NCBI GenBank assembly: GCA_030055525.1 | Contig: JASFYJ010000002.1 | Coordinates: 168,189-232,188, forward strand | Source: Archaeoglobales archaeon | GTDB lineage: Archaea; Halobacteriota; Archaeoglobi; Archaeoglobales; Archaeoglobaceae | Direction of reading: 5' to 3' | DNA: 64,000 nt | Made by a program: the position numbers and the translations under genes | Shown here: positions 18,945-29,190 of the stretch, piece by piece | Numbering within the stretch: position 1 is the first letter of the stretch | How the letters are laid out: every line of letters begins with the position of its first letter | The notes under the pieces: generated by a model | Database searches by the model: none | Seen by the model: the letters and a program-made list of their open reading frames with translations, nothing else | What the model was told of the DNA's origin: nothing

Positions 18945-19547
18945 CTAACTCCTCAAATTCTTTGTAGCTTCCGCAAGTTCTTTTATCCTTTTGGCAAGTG
19001 GAGCTACGGAATTTTTTGCTATTTCATCTTTTTTTACGCTTCTCCATCCAGTATCTCCTTGAATAACGCCTACAACGAAAGCACCTTGACTTATAGGATT
19101 ATCCGTAATTCCAGCGATTATCCAGCCCTGACTTATGGCGTAAACTATTAGACTCATGATCGCAAATTCAGCTCCGCCGTGTCTTAAGCCTGAAGTTACA
19201 ATGGGTGCGAAGATTTTATTCTTCAGCTTCATGTCGCTCATCTTTGCCATCCTGCTTCTGTCCATCAGATTTTTAACTAATCCAGAGACGTTTCCGAAGT
19301 AAGTTGGAGTACCAATCACTATCACATCTGCCTCCTCCATCCTCCTCAAAACGACAAATATGTCATCTTTCTGGCTGCATTCACCTTTAAGGCATGCATC
19401 GCAACCTTTGCAGGTAGAGATGTTGTAGTTGTAAAGATCCAAAATTTCAGAATTGATTTCCAATTTTTTTAGCTCTTCAGCTAATATTTCAAGCAGAAAC
19501 CTCGTGTTTCTATTCTTTGGGCTTCCGTTTATCAGGAGGGCTTTCAT
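18945..19547 (-). CDS. NAD(P)H-dependent FMN reductase / iron-sulfur flavoprotein family
   Basis: MKALLINGSPKNRNTRFLLEIL, CKGCDACLKGECSQKDD, IGTPTYFGNVSGLVKNLMDR. Confidence 0.88.
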   Translation of the reverse strand: MKALLINGSPKNRNTRFLLEILAEELKKLEINSEILDLYNYNISTCKGCDACLKGECSQKDDIFVVLRRMEEADVIVIGTPTYFGNVSGLVKNLMDRSRMAKMSDMKLKNKIFAPIVTSGLRHGGAEFAIMSLIVYAISQGWIIAGITDNPISQGAFVVGVIQGDTGWRSVKKDEIAKNSVAPLAKRIKELAEATKNLRS

Positions 19548-19568
19548 GATTGACTAAGATCTTTCTGA

Positions 19569-21374
19569 TTATTTAAGCGTTGCCAAAACCTCCGCCCCTT
19601 TCACAGTTTCACATTCGTTGCACCTTACGATAGGTCGGGGGTTCACGATACTACCCTTCAATCTATAACTTATCTCTGAAACATCTTCTGGCTTCAAAAC
19701 GACTTTCCAGGACAAAGTTTTGTAGTTTGAGTCTTCTATTTCAGCTTCGGCTTCAACAGTACCGTTGCAGAGCTCGTATATCTCCATTTCTACTCTAGAT
19801 TTTGAGAAGTTGTGAATGAAGAGTTTAACGTCTTTGTACCCGTCCATCTCTTTGATTACTCTTTCTACATAAACGTATCCCATAATTCTCGCAAGTATTT
19901 TTTCGTAGTTCGGTACTTCCTTGTCTAATATCTCAGCAGCTTTTTTCGCAATTAGAGGAATTATTTTTGTTATCTCCTCCTCCTTCTTTTTTTTCATTTT
20001 CTGCTTTTCTTTTCTATCAAGGTACTCCTTGAGCCTCCTACCTACCTCTTGAATAGCAAGTTTTGCCTCTTCCATTATTTCAACAATTTCTGCAATTGCC
20101 TCCTTCGATTCACTCGTGTATGGAACGTTGGTTGAAGCAAGATGTATAAGCACAACCATCGGTGCGGAAGGTAACTCGCCTATGTTCTGGTTAATTCCGT
20201 AATTTTTCCAGTTGATCATCTCTACAACCTTTGTAAGCGCACAACCACTTTGCTGATAAAGCAGTGGTATCTTGTTTGCATACCTTAAAATTATCGCTTT
20301 ATCAGCATCGATCTCTCCTCCATAAGCCAAGCCAACCTCAATTAAAAAAGGATGCCCCGAATAGACTTTTGGTTTTCTTGTCACAGCCGCTACAAACTCG
20401 GGTTTGAACCTTAAAAGCAGACTTTTTTCAAGGTTCTTGTCTCCAATCGGTAGAAGGCAGTCCGTTGGTGGAGGTAGCAGATCTACTTGCTTAAAAGCTT
20501 TGATCAAAGCTTCAGCTTGCTCTCTCTTAAGCTCTTTTGGATCTTCTTCTCCAGTGAGATTAGCAGCGCTGAGGATGCTTTCGGCAATCTTGTCTCCTAC
20601 TCTTACAAACTCTTCTTTCAAAAAAGATCTTAGATTTTTTTCTTTTGTATCTCTAAGCATTTGAATCAGCTTGCCTAACTCGATTCCATGTGGATGAGGT
20701 TTGATGGCCCTTGGTAGTTTTGGAACCTCTTCAATTAGTCTTTCAAACTCGTGTACAGTTCCATCAGGTTCTACAAAGGTTATTCTTGCGTATGGGTTTA
20801 CAATTGCCGTCTCTTTTAGATATTCGTATACACTTTGCTTTCTTTCCTTAACGTAATTTCCAGCAATTTCCAGCTCTATTCTTGTTCCGTGAGACATAAA
20901 CCATTCTTCTTCTTTTTCCTCTACTATTTCAGGCTCGTTCTTCTTTGTGTTTATGTATAGTGTAACGCTGTAAGCCTTACTACCTTTTACTCTGGAAATT
21001 ATCTTAGCTGGCTTTCCAGTAGTCAGTTGAGCGTAAAGAATCGCTCCAGAAATCCCTATCCCTTGTTGTCCTCTACTTTGTTTTATTTCGTGAAACCTTG
21101 AACCGTACAGGAGTTTTCCAAATACCTTCGGTAAAAACTCCCTTTCTATTCCAGGCCCATTATCTTCAACTATAATTTTATAATTTTCTCCAATTTTAGA
21201 AATTCTGACGTATATATCTGGCAGTATCCCCTCGTCCTCACAAGCGTCAAGTGAATTATCAACTGCCTCTTTTACGACGGTAACCAGAGCTTTTGATGGG
21301 TTTGTGTATCCTAATACATGCTTGTTCTTTTCAAAAAATTCGGCAACGCTGATCTCTCTACTTCTGGAACTCAT
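19569..21374 (-). CDS. top6B: DNA topoisomerase VI subunit B
   Basis: GHKL ATPase motifs EAVDNSLDACE, VEDNGPGI, SRGQQGIGISGAILYAQLT. Confidence 0.97.
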   Translation of the reverse strand: MSSRSREISVAEFFEKNKHVLGYTNPSKALVTVVKEAVDNSLDACEDEGILPDIYVRISKIGENYKIIVEDNGPGIEREFLPKVFGKLLYGSRFHEIKQSRGQQGIGISGAILYAQLTTGKPAKIISRVKGSKAYSVTLYINTKKNEPEIVEEKEEEWFMSHGTRIELEIAGNYVKERKQSVYEYLKETAIVNPYARITFVEPDGTVHEFERLIEEVPKLPRAIKPHPHGIELGKLIQMLRDTKEKNLRSFLKEEFVRVGDKIAESILSAANLTGEEDPKELKREQAEALIKAFKQVDLLPPPTDCLLPIGDKNLEKSLLLRFKPEFVAAVTRKPKVYSGHPFLIEVGLAYGGEIDADKAIILRYANKIPLLYQQSGCALTKVVEMINWKNYGINQNIGELPSAPMVVLIHLASTNVPYTSESKEAIAEIVEIMEEAKLAIQEVGRRLKEYLDRKEKQKMKKKKEEEITKIIPLIAKKAAEILDKEVPNYEKILARIMGYVYVERVIKEMDGYKDVKLFIHNFSKSRVEMEIYELCNGTVEAEAEIEDSNYKTLSWKVVLKPEDVSEISYRLKGSIVNPRPIVRCNECETVKGAEVLATLK

Positions 21375-21601
21375 ATTTCTGCTCCGACTACTGTGTGAGT
21401 CTTATATACTCCCTCTATAGCCCTCAACTCGTCGACGGTTTTATTCAACTCCGAAAGAGTTGGTGCGTCAATGATTACTACGAAATCGAACTCGCCAAAG
21501 ACGTGGTACACTTCCCTTATATATTTCTTGTTTTTTGATTCGATATAAAAGTTTCTCTCTTTTCCAGGAACCACACTAACCATCGTTACACCAATTACCA
21601 T
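21371..21601 (-). CDS. Lrp/AsnC ligand-binding (RAM/ACT-like) domain protein
   Basis: MVIGVTMVSVVPGKERNFYIESKNKKYIREVYHVFGEFDFVVIIDAPTLSEL; no N-terminal HTH; internal Met preferred to ORF-track start 21658. Confidence 0.75.
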   Translation of the reverse strand: MVIGVTMVSVVPGKERNFYIESKNKKYIREVYHVFGEFDFVVIIDAPTLSELNKTVDELRAIEGVYKTHTVVGAEI

Positions 21602-21778
21602 AAAAGAAGTGATTAGAGTTAATTTTAACTCTTTCGCTGTTGAAGTCTCGAATTTCAAAGACGTTTAGACAATCTTATAGCTGTATAAATATAATTATAT
21701 AAATATTTTTTACTACATTGCTTGGAGTTTCGACGTTCAACCGATGAAATTTAAAAAGCGAGGCGCAGGATTAGTACA

Positions 21779-23260
21779 ATGCACTGGGCAGATGTGATAG
21801 CAGCTGAGTTACTTTCAAAGTCAAAAAAACACAGGATAGCCACAGGAATCTCTCCTTCAGGACACATCCATTTGGGGAACTTAAGAGAGATGGTTACAGC
21901 TGATGCTGTAAGAAGGGCTTTGATCGATGCTGGTGGGGAGGCAGAGATAATATACATCGCCGATGATTTCGATCCTTTAAGGAGGAGATATCCATTTTTA
22001 CCGGCAGAGTATGAAAACTATGTAGGAATGCCACTCTGCAAAATTCCAGATCCAGAAGGCTGTCATGAGTCTTATTCGGAGCACTTTCTACAACCATTTC
22101 TTGAATCTCTGGACATCCTCGGAATACCTGTGATCTTAAAGAGAGCTCATGAGATGTACGAAGCTGGAGATTACAGCGATGCCATAAGGTTATCTCTAAT
22201 GAAGAGAGACAAGATAGCAGAAATAATAGCAGAGGTAACTGGAAGAGAGGAGATAGATGACTGGTATCCGTTCATGCCACTTTGCAAAAGCTGCGGAAGA
22301 ATAAATACAACCAAAGTCGTATCCTTCGATGAGAAAAGGATCTACTACAAATGCAAATGTGGAGACGAGGGTTATGTGAGCTACGAGGGTGGAGGGAAAC
22401 TAACCTGGCGATTAGACTGGGTATCGAGATGGAAAATTTTACAGATAACCTGCGAACCATTCGGCAAAGATCATGCCGCTGCTGGGGGGAGCTATGATAC
22501 AGGTGTTAGACTGGCAAGAGAGATCTTCAACTACGAACCGCCTTATCCAATACCATACGAATGGGTACAGCTGAAGGGTTTGGGGCCCATGAAGAGTTCG
22601 AAGGGGATAGTTATTCCAGTAAGACAGATAATAGATATCATTCCTCCAGAAGTTGTTCGATATCTTTTCATGCGTGTAAAGCCTGAGAGACATATAGACT
22701 TCGATCCATCTGCGACTTTGGAGCTTTTTGAAGAGTTTGAAGAGAAGTTCGCTGAAAAGGATAGAAGTGTTCAGCTCAGTCTAGTGAAAGAAGAGGATTA
22801 CAGTATTCCGTTCAAGCACATTATTATCGTCGGACAGATTGCAAACTGGGAGATGGAGAAGTGTATTGAAATCTTAAAGAGAACTGGACAAAAAATTGAT
22901 GAAAAAACCAAAAAAGAGTTGGAAAGAAAGCTAAATTACGCAAAAATGTGGGTAGAAAACTATGCACCAGATAGAATAAAATTCAAAATTGTTGAAAAGA
23001 TCGAAGTTGAATTCAGCGAGTCCGAAAGATGCTTCATATGTGAATTTGCTAAAACCATAAATGAAAGTATGAGTGCAGATGAAATTCACACAAGCGTGTA
23101 TGAAGTAGCAAAAAAGGTTGGGATTGATGCTTCGAGAGCTTTTCAAGCAATATATAAACTTACACTCAACAAAAACTATGGACCGAGAGCTGGATACTTC
23201 ATAAAATCTCTAGGCGTCGATTGGTTTAAGAAGAGGGCAGAAAAGATATGCCAAGGATAG
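21779..23260 (+). CDS. lysS: Lysyl-tRNA synthetase, class I
   Basis: HIGH-like ATGISPSGHIHLGN, KMSKS-like GPMKSSKG. Confidence 0.96.
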   Translation: MHWADVIAAELLSKSKKHRIATGISPSGHIHLGNLREMVTADAVRRALIDAGGEAEIIYIADDFDPLRRRYPFLPAEYENYVGMPLCKIPDPEGCHESYSEHFLQPFLESLDILGIPVILKRAHEMYEAGDYSDAIRLSLMKRDKIAEIIAEVTGREEIDDWYPFMPLCKSCGRINTTKVVSFDEKRIYYKCKCGDEGYVSYEGGGKLTWRLDWVSRWKILQITCEPFGKDHAAAGGSYDTGVRLAREIFNYEPPYPIPYEWVQLKGLGPMKSSKGIVIPVRQIIDIIPPEVVRYLFMRVKPERHIDFDPSATLELFEEFEEKFAEKDRSVQLSLVKEEDYSIPFKHIIIVGQIANWEMEKCIEILKRTGQKIDEKTKKELERKLNYAKMWVENYAPDRIKFKIVEKIEVEFSESERCFICEFAKTINESMSADEIHTSVYEVAKKVGIDASRAFQAIYKLTLNKNYGPRAGYFIKSLGVDWFKKRAEKICQG

Positions 23261-24234
23261 AAGCTGGAAGTTATTACACTTATCTACCAGAAGGTTGCAG
23301 GTTGTGCAGAAGGGGGGCAAAGTTGGTTCTTTTTATCACCGGAGAATGTAGAAATTCCTGTTTCTACTGTCCAATCTCGTTAGAGAAGAAAAATAAAGAT
23401 GTTGTGTATGCAAATGAGAGGCCCTTAAAGTCTTACAAAGATTTTATCTCCGAAATTGAGGCTATGGATGCTGAAGGAGTTGCAATAACTGGTGGAGAGC
23501 CTATTTTAAAGCTTGAAAGAGTTTTGGATTTTTTAAAAATTGCAAAAGAGTTCAGTTTACATGTACACCTCTACACAAGCCAAGCTTTGGATGAAGAGAA
23601 GCTGGAAGCTTTGAAGTACATAGATGAAATTAGGTTTCATCCACCAATGTTAAAAAATGCTGAGAAATATGCTGGATCGATAAAAACAGCAAAAGAACTC
23701 GGTATGGATGCAGGCTTCGAAATTCCCGCTATAAGTTTTGAACCTAAAATCGTTGAAATCGTAAACGAAAACGATGCTTTCCTGAACCTGAATCAGTTGG
23801 AGGTAAGTGAAACAAACTACAATGCTATACGGAGTATGGGCTTCGAAATTCTTGACTACTATGTAATTCCTGATGAGAAAATTTTAAGGGGGTACGAGAG
23901 GGCAAAAAAGTTCCACTACTGCAGTGCTAAATTTAAGGATGTGGCGCAGTTCAGAAGAAGATTAATTAGAATGGCTATGAACCTCCCCGACTTTTATATG
24001 GTGACGAGAGATGGTACGGTGATTTGTTGTAGAATCGAGGGCAATCTTGATAAAGCAGAAAAACTGCTGAAAGAAGCTGGTTTTGAATACAGACGGTTTG
24101 ATAAGTTTATTGAAACCTCTGCAGAAATTGTTGAAAAGATTGGAGAACGCTTAAAAGCTGAAAAGCTTAACTTGAAGTTAGTAGAAAGGTATCCCACTTA
24201 TAACGGGATCGTTATCGAATCCGAGGATTTATGA
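23248..24234 (+). CDS. Radical SAM protein
   Basis: GECRNSCFYCPIS CxxxCxxC motif, AITGGEP. Confidence 0.88.
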   Translation: MPRIEAGSYYTYLPEGCRLCRRGAKLVLFITGECRNSCFYCPISLEKKNKDVVYANERPLKSYKDFISEIEAMDAEGVAITGGEPILKLERVLDFLKIAKEFSLHVHLYTSQALDEEKLEALKYIDEIRFHPPMLKNAEKYAGSIKTAKELGMDAGFEIPAISFEPKIVEIVNENDAFLNLNQLEVSETNYNAIRSMGFEILDYYVIPDEKILRGYERAKKFHYCSAKFKDVAQFRRRLIRMAMNLPDFYMVTRDGTVICCRIEGNLDKAEKLLKEAGFEYRRFDKFIETSAEIVEKIGERLKAEKLNLKLVERYPTYNGIVIESEDL

Positions 24235-24533
24235 TGGAAACGACGTTTGAGATAGAGCGGAGGATAAAGAAGTATCTAGATAGAGACAAAACAGGGATAC
24301 GTAGAGAACTACTTAAGATCCTCTTAGAAGACAAGAAGTTTACAACGGACGAAATATTAGCGAAGCTAAGCGAAAAGGGTTTTGTTATAAACTTGAGAGG
24401 AGTTTCCGCAATGGTCGGACTTATAAGTGCCCGTTTTGGAATCCTAAAAACAGAGCTTGGGGAGAAAAACAGATACTATTTAAAGAGGGAATACAAGGAA
24501 GTACTCAGAAATATACTGGAGGGTCAAAAGTGA
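24231..24533 (+). CDS. Small HTH-like protein (DUF2551-like)
   Basis: Conserved short helical ORF overlapping both neighbours by 4 nt. Confidence 0.6.
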   Translation: MMETTFEIERRIKKYLDRDKTGIRRELLKILLEDKKFTTDEILAKLSEKGFVINLRGVSAMVGLISARFGILKTELGEKNRYYLKREYKEVLRNILEGQK

Positions 24534-25285
24534 TCCAATTACTCAGAAAAGTTTACGAAATCAAACTTTTAAGGCAGGTAAAGTCAGGTAAAATACCCAC
24601 CCATGTTGCAATAATAATGGATGGAAACAGGAGGTATGCAAAATCTAAGGGTCTTGATCCGCTGGTGGGACACTTTTTTGGATCAAAAAAGGCAGAAGAG
24701 GTTCTTGAATGGTGCTGGGAACTTGGAATAAAGATGCTAACTTTATACGCTTTCTCTACTGAAAACTTCAGCAGGCCAGAGGAGGAGAAGAGGAGCATAT
24801 TTTCCATCTTTGAGAGGGAACTCAACAGATTGATGAACGATAAGAGAACATATGATAGAGGAGTAAGAGTTAAGGTGATTGGAAAAATTGAGCTCTTACC
24901 AGAAAATCTGAGGAAATTGGTAGAGGAAGTTGAGAAAAGGACCAAGAAAAACTCGAAACATTTTCTAAACATCGCAATGGCTTACGGCGGAAGGCAGGAG
25001 ATAATAGATGCGGCAAAGAAGATTTTAAAGGGTGTTAAAGAGGGGAAAATTAAACTCGAAGATATAGATGAGAAGCTAGTGGAAAAACATCTTTACAGCG
25101 ATGGAGAGTACGTTAAGGTTGATCTGCTCATAAGAACCGGTGGAGAGCAAAGACTTTCAAACTTTTTACCTTGGCAAAGTGTAAAAAGTACGGCTTTCTT
25201 TTGTGATGTTTATTGGCCAGATTTCAGAAAAATAGATTTGCTGAGGGCTATTAGAGCCTGGCAGATGAGAGTTTTGGGATGCTGA
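24530..25285 (+). CDS. uppS: Undecaprenyl/polyprenyl diphosphate synthase (cis-prenyltransferase)
   Basis: IIMDGNRRYAKSKG, YAFSTENFSRPEEE, RTGGEQRLSNFLPWQ. Confidence 0.96.
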   Translation: MIQLLRKVYEIKLLRQVKSGKIPTHVAIIMDGNRRYAKSKGLDPLVGHFFGSKKAEEVLEWCWELGIKMLTLYAFSTENFSRPEEEKRSIFSIFERELNRLMNDKRTYDRGVRVKVIGKIELLPENLRKLVEEVEKRTKKNSKHFLNIAMAYGGRQEIIDAAKKILKGVKEGKIKLEDIDEKLVEKHLYSDGEYVKVDLLIRTGGEQRLSNFLPWQSVKSTAFFCDVYWPDFRKIDLLRAIRAWQMRVLGC

Positions 25286-25342
25286 TTTGCTTTGACGTAC
25301 CGCTAAATTTTATAAAACGTGTTGCAGTGCAGTGGATGTATC

Positions 25343-26572
25343 ATGACATCAAGGTTGCTTTACGAGTTCAAGAGGAAGCTTGAAGAATTGGAGAGCTATA
25401 AAGGTAAGGGTACAGAGCTTATTACACTCTACATACCTCCAGACAAAAACATAGCAGATATAGCTAATCAACTCAGAGAGGAGTTAAGTCAAGCTCAAAA
25501 CATAAAATCAAAACAGACTAGAACAAACGTCTCAGCAGGACTTGAAGCAATTCTAAATCGCCTAAAACAATATAGAAAACCTCCAGAGCATGGAATGGTA
25601 ATAATCAGCGGTGTTGTGAATGTTAACGGTAGAGAGAAGCATATCACAGAGATAATTGAACCTCCAGAGCCTGTACCGATATACAAGTACCACTGCGATT
25701 CAACCTTCTATCTGGAACCTTTGAAAGACATGCTGAGAGAAAAGAAACTTTATGGATTGATAGTTATAGACAGGAGAGAGGCTACCGTAGGAATCCTTAA
25801 GGGCAGAAGGATAGAGGTGCTGAACTCGGACACTTCGATGGTTCCTGGCAAGCACAGACAGGGTGGACAGAGCAGTGTGAGATTTGAAAGGCTGAGAGAA
25901 ATAGCAATACATGAGTTTTATAAGAAGGTCGGGGATATGGCGACGGAATCCTTGCTACCCTACAAGGATCAACTTTTGGGGATAGTAATTGGGGGCCCAT
26001 CACCAACAAAGGAAGAATTCTTTGAGGGAAATTATCTGCATCACGAGCTTCAGAGAAAAGTTTTGGCGTTAGTAGATGTAGGCTACACAGATGAGAGCGG
26101 ACTTTATGAACTGGTAGAAAAGGCTAAGGACATCCTAGAAGAGGCGGATTTGATACGAGAGAAAAAACTTATGCAGAGATTTATGTCTGAGGTTGCTAAA
26201 GATGGTTTGGCGGCCTATGGAGAGAGCGAGGTGAGGTATTACCTTCAGATGGGTGCTGTAGATATACTGCTGCTATCTGAAGATCTAAGATATGAGAGGG
26301 TAAGATACCGATGTCCAAAGTGCGGAAATGAGAAAGAACTGACTTTGAAGGAGAACATCGAGAAACAGATTGTTTGTGAGAAAGATGGAATTGCAATGGA
26401 AGAAGTAGGAAGGAGAGACATAGTGCTAGAACTTTCAGAGATCGCAGAAAGTATGGGTTCAAGAGTGGAGTTCCTTTCGACAGAATCTGAAGAGGGAGAA
26501 GTTTTATTCAAGGCTTTTGGAGGAATTGCTGCAATTCTAAGATTTAAGCCAACGGGAAATAAACAACAGTAA
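25343..26572 (+). CDS. prf1: Peptide chain release factor aRF1
   Basis: eRF1 fold; GGQ in KHRQGGQSSVRFERLREIA. Confidence 0.96.
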   Translation: MTSRLLYEFKRKLEELESYKGKGTELITLYIPPDKNIADIANQLREELSQAQNIKSKQTRTNVSAGLEAILNRLKQYRKPPEHGMVIISGVVNVNGREKHITEIIEPPEPVPIYKYHCDSTFYLEPLKDMLREKKLYGLIVIDRREATVGILKGRRIEVLNSDTSMVPGKHRQGGQSSVRFERLREIAIHEFYKKVGDMATESLLPYKDQLLGIVIGGPSPTKEEFFEGNYLHHELQRKVLALVDVGYTDESGLYELVEKAKDILEEADLIREKKLMQRFMSEVAKDGLAAYGESEVRYYLQMGAVDILLLSEDLRYERVRYRCPKCGNEKELTLKENIEKQIVCEKDGIAMEEVGRRDIVLELSEIAESMGSRVEFLSTESEEGEVLFKAFGGIAAILRFKPTGNKQQ

Positions 26573-26661
26573 AGTAATTTTTATAAAAATCGTTTCTGTA
26601 AATGGCAGCAATTCTTCTCCAAAAATCTTAAAAAAGATATACTCCCTAACATACGCTTTTT

Positions 26662-27891
26662 ATGGATCTGCGCTCAGCGATGGAGATAGTCAAGCCAAAA
26701 AATTTCTTAGAAGAGATCAGGCACGATGAGGTTGTAGATTTTTTGAAGAAGAATGCATGCCTAAATGAACCAGTTTTGCTGAATGTGGAAGGAAAAAAGG
26801 TTGCAAAAAATTTTGTTTCTTCACGTGAATTGCTTTCAAAACTTCTTGGAGTTGAAAAACAGAAACTGGCTCAGTATTTATCAGAGATCGAAAGAAGACC
26901 GCCAAATTTGGAATTTAGAAGTTTTGATGATATGGGTCTAAAAAGGATGAATTTAGATCTCCAAGAACTTCCAGTACTACGTTATTTTCCAGCGGATGGT
27001 GGTAGGTATGTTACAGGCGGAGTAGTTATATCTAAGGGCAGATTCGTAAACGCGAGCATTCACAGAATGATGCTTTTAAATTCTAAGCAGTTTGCTGTTC
27101 GTCTAGTTCCGCCCAGGCACACCTATATATTATGGAAAGAAGCCGTAGAGAATGGCGAAGAACTAAGAGCAGCTGTTGCAATAGGTGTGCATCCACTATT
27201 CTTACTCGCAGCAGCTACAAGGGTCGCTGAAGGTGAAGAGTTTAACTATGCTTCAAAGTTGCTCGGAAAACTAATTGTTTATGAGAAGAACGGAATCCCT
27301 GTGCCACCGGCGGAGATAGTTCTTTTTGGAAGGTTTTTGGATGAAAGAACTAAGGAGGGACCTTTTTTAGACATAACGGGAACTTACGACGATATCAGAG
27401 AAGAACCGATACTCGAGATCGACGAAGTTTATGCAAGAAAGGACTATATCTATTACTCTATAACTCCTTCGCTAAAAGAGCATCAGATCCTCATGGGAGT
27501 ACCCTACGAGCCTGTAATATACAAGTTCGTCTCAAACGTCTGTAGGGTTAAGAACGTTGTAATGACGCCTGGTAGCTTCCATTATTTTCATTGTGTAGTT
27601 CAGATAAAAAAACTATCTGAAGGTGATGCCAAGAATGCAATTTTAGCAGCTTTAGCAGCGAATCCAAGCATGAAAGGGGTGATAGTAGTCGATGAAGACA
27701 TAGATATAACGAACTACGAGGATATAGAATTTGCAATAGCTACGAGGTTCCAAGCGGACAAAGATCTGATCGTGGTTAGTGGAACGAGGGTTAGCAGTCT
27801 AGACCCCTCTGCCGGCTTGACTGGAGCTAAGTGGGGTATCGATGCAACGAAACCTTTGGATGGAAAAGGTTTTGATAGAGTGAGGGTATGA
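26662..27891 (+). CDS. UbiD-family decarboxylase
   Basis: UbiD-like motifs VTGGVVISKG, AVAIGVHPLFLLAAAT, VVDEDIDITNYEDIEFAIATRFQADKDL. Confidence 0.92.
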   Translation: MDLRSAMEIVKPKNFLEEIRHDEVVDFLKKNACLNEPVLLNVEGKKVAKNFVSSRELLSKLLGVEKQKLAQYLSEIERRPPNLEFRSFDDMGLKRMNLDLQELPVLRYFPADGGRYVTGGVVISKGRFVNASIHRMMLLNSKQFAVRLVPPRHTYILWKEAVENGEELRAAVAIGVHPLFLLAAATRVAEGEEFNYASKLLGKLIVYEKNGIPVPPAEIVLFGRFLDERTKEGPFLDITGTYDDIREEPILEIDEVYARKDYIYYSITPSLKEHQILMGVPYEPVIYKFVSNVCRVKNVVMTPGSFHYFHCVVQIKKLSEGDAKNAILAALAANPSMKGVIVVDEDIDITNYEDIEFAIATRFQADKDLIVVSGTRVSSLDPSAGLTGAKWGIDATKPLDGKGFDRVRV

Positions 27892-27897
27892 AATTTT

Positions 27898-29190
27898 ATG
27901 GAGATCCAGAGAGATCTTGAAGTACTGGAGAACAAATTTAGATACTATCAAAACGCTGCTGGCGAGTTAAGGGAACTTTTTTACGATTACAAGAAGTGTA
28001 ACGGTTGTGGGATTTGTGTCTACTCTTGTCCGGTTAACGCAATTGAACTTGGTCCTGTTCATGACATTGCTTTAGGCCTTGACATGCCACCGGTAATTTT
28101 AGATCACCTTAAATGTGCATACTGCGGAATCTGTTACTCTTTCTGCCCTTTCAACGCATTTGAGTTTAAAATCAATGGAAAAAGGGTGGAAAAATCTGAT
28201 CTGCCTTTGTCACCTATAGCCTACACATACAAATACGAAAATTGTAAGGAATGTGCTCTATGCTACAAAGCTTGCCCTACGGGAGCTATAAAGAGAGAGA
28301 CATTTGTAACTAGGCAGAAGATAGAAGAGAGAAACGATATCAAGGGAAGGCTTGAGATAGATAGAGAGAAGTGCAACTTATGCGGTATATGTGCTTACTT
28401 TTGCGAAGTTTTCAAAATGATTGAAAAAGAGCCGAATCCTTTAGATCCAATGCCTTTTTCTGATATCCTAATTGATGAGAACAAATGCGATTACTGCAAA
28501 CTTTGCGAGGAGGTGTGTCCAGAGGAGGCTATCAAGGTAGAGGGTAGAAGAATTTCATATAAACTACCGGAAAAAATTGCCGAGATAAATATTCAGCAGG
28601 AATTATGCTCTCATTGCAGTTATTGTGAAGAGGTCTGCCCTTACGAAGCTATAAAAACTTTAAAACCAATAGAAGGCAATCTTTCGACCTTCGAAGCCAG
28701 AATGTCTAAGTGTGATATTACCGGTTGTTTGGCATGTTTGAAGGTTTGTAAATACAACCGAGTTTGGTATGTAGCAAAAGATGAGGGTAGGGTTTACTTT
28801 AACGATAGATTCTGCATATATTGCGGCGCATGCGAGAACGCATGCCCCTATGATTTGATCACGGTTGTTAGGGAGAATTATTTTACAAAGGAAAAAATAA
28901 TTGACGAACCTTGGCGGTCTGCGTGGGAGGATGCTGTGGAGAGGATAATCAAAAAAGAAAAAGTTAGGGAGCCACTAAAACTTTTTATTGAAGAGGAAGA
29001 GACTGAAGAGGAAAAAGAAGAAACAATTATAATAAGAGCCGTGCCTGAGGATGTAAAAAATGCACTTGAGAAAGTAATTCAGGTATTAAGGACTCCAAGG
29101 TATAGAAGAGCAATGGAGAGCGGAAACTTGGAGGGATTTCTGAGGGGTGTAGAGTATGCATTTGGAGAAGATAAGGGGAAAAAAGAGTAG
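27898..29190 (+). CDS. Polyferredoxin with about eight [4Fe-4S]-type motifs (FwdF-like)
   Basis: Serial CxxCxxCxxxC motifs: CNGCGICVYSCP, CAYCGICYSFCP, CKECALCYKACP, CNLCGICAYFCE, CDYCKLCEEVCP, CSHCSYCEEVCP, GCLACLKVCK, CIYCGACENACP. Confidence 0.85.
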   Translation: MEIQRDLEVLENKFRYYQNAAGELRELFYDYKKCNGCGICVYSCPVNAIELGPVHDIALGLDMPPVILDHLKCAYCGICYSFCPFNAFEFKINGKRVEKSDLPLSPIAYTYKYENCKECALCYKACPTGAIKRETFVTRQKIEERNDIKGRLEIDREKCNLCGICAYFCEVFKMIEKEPNPLDPMPFSDILIDENKCDYCKLCEEVCPEEAIKVEGRRISYKLPEKIAEINIQQELCSHCSYCEEVCPYEAIKTLKPIEGNLSTFEARMSKCDITGCLACLKVCKYNRVWYVAKDEGRVYFNDRFCIYCGACENACPYDLITVVRENYFTKEKIIDEPWRSAWEDAVERIIKKEKVREPLKLFIEEEETEEEKEETIIIRAVPEDVKNALEKVIQVLRTPRYRRAMESGNLEGFLRGVEYAFGEDKGKKE

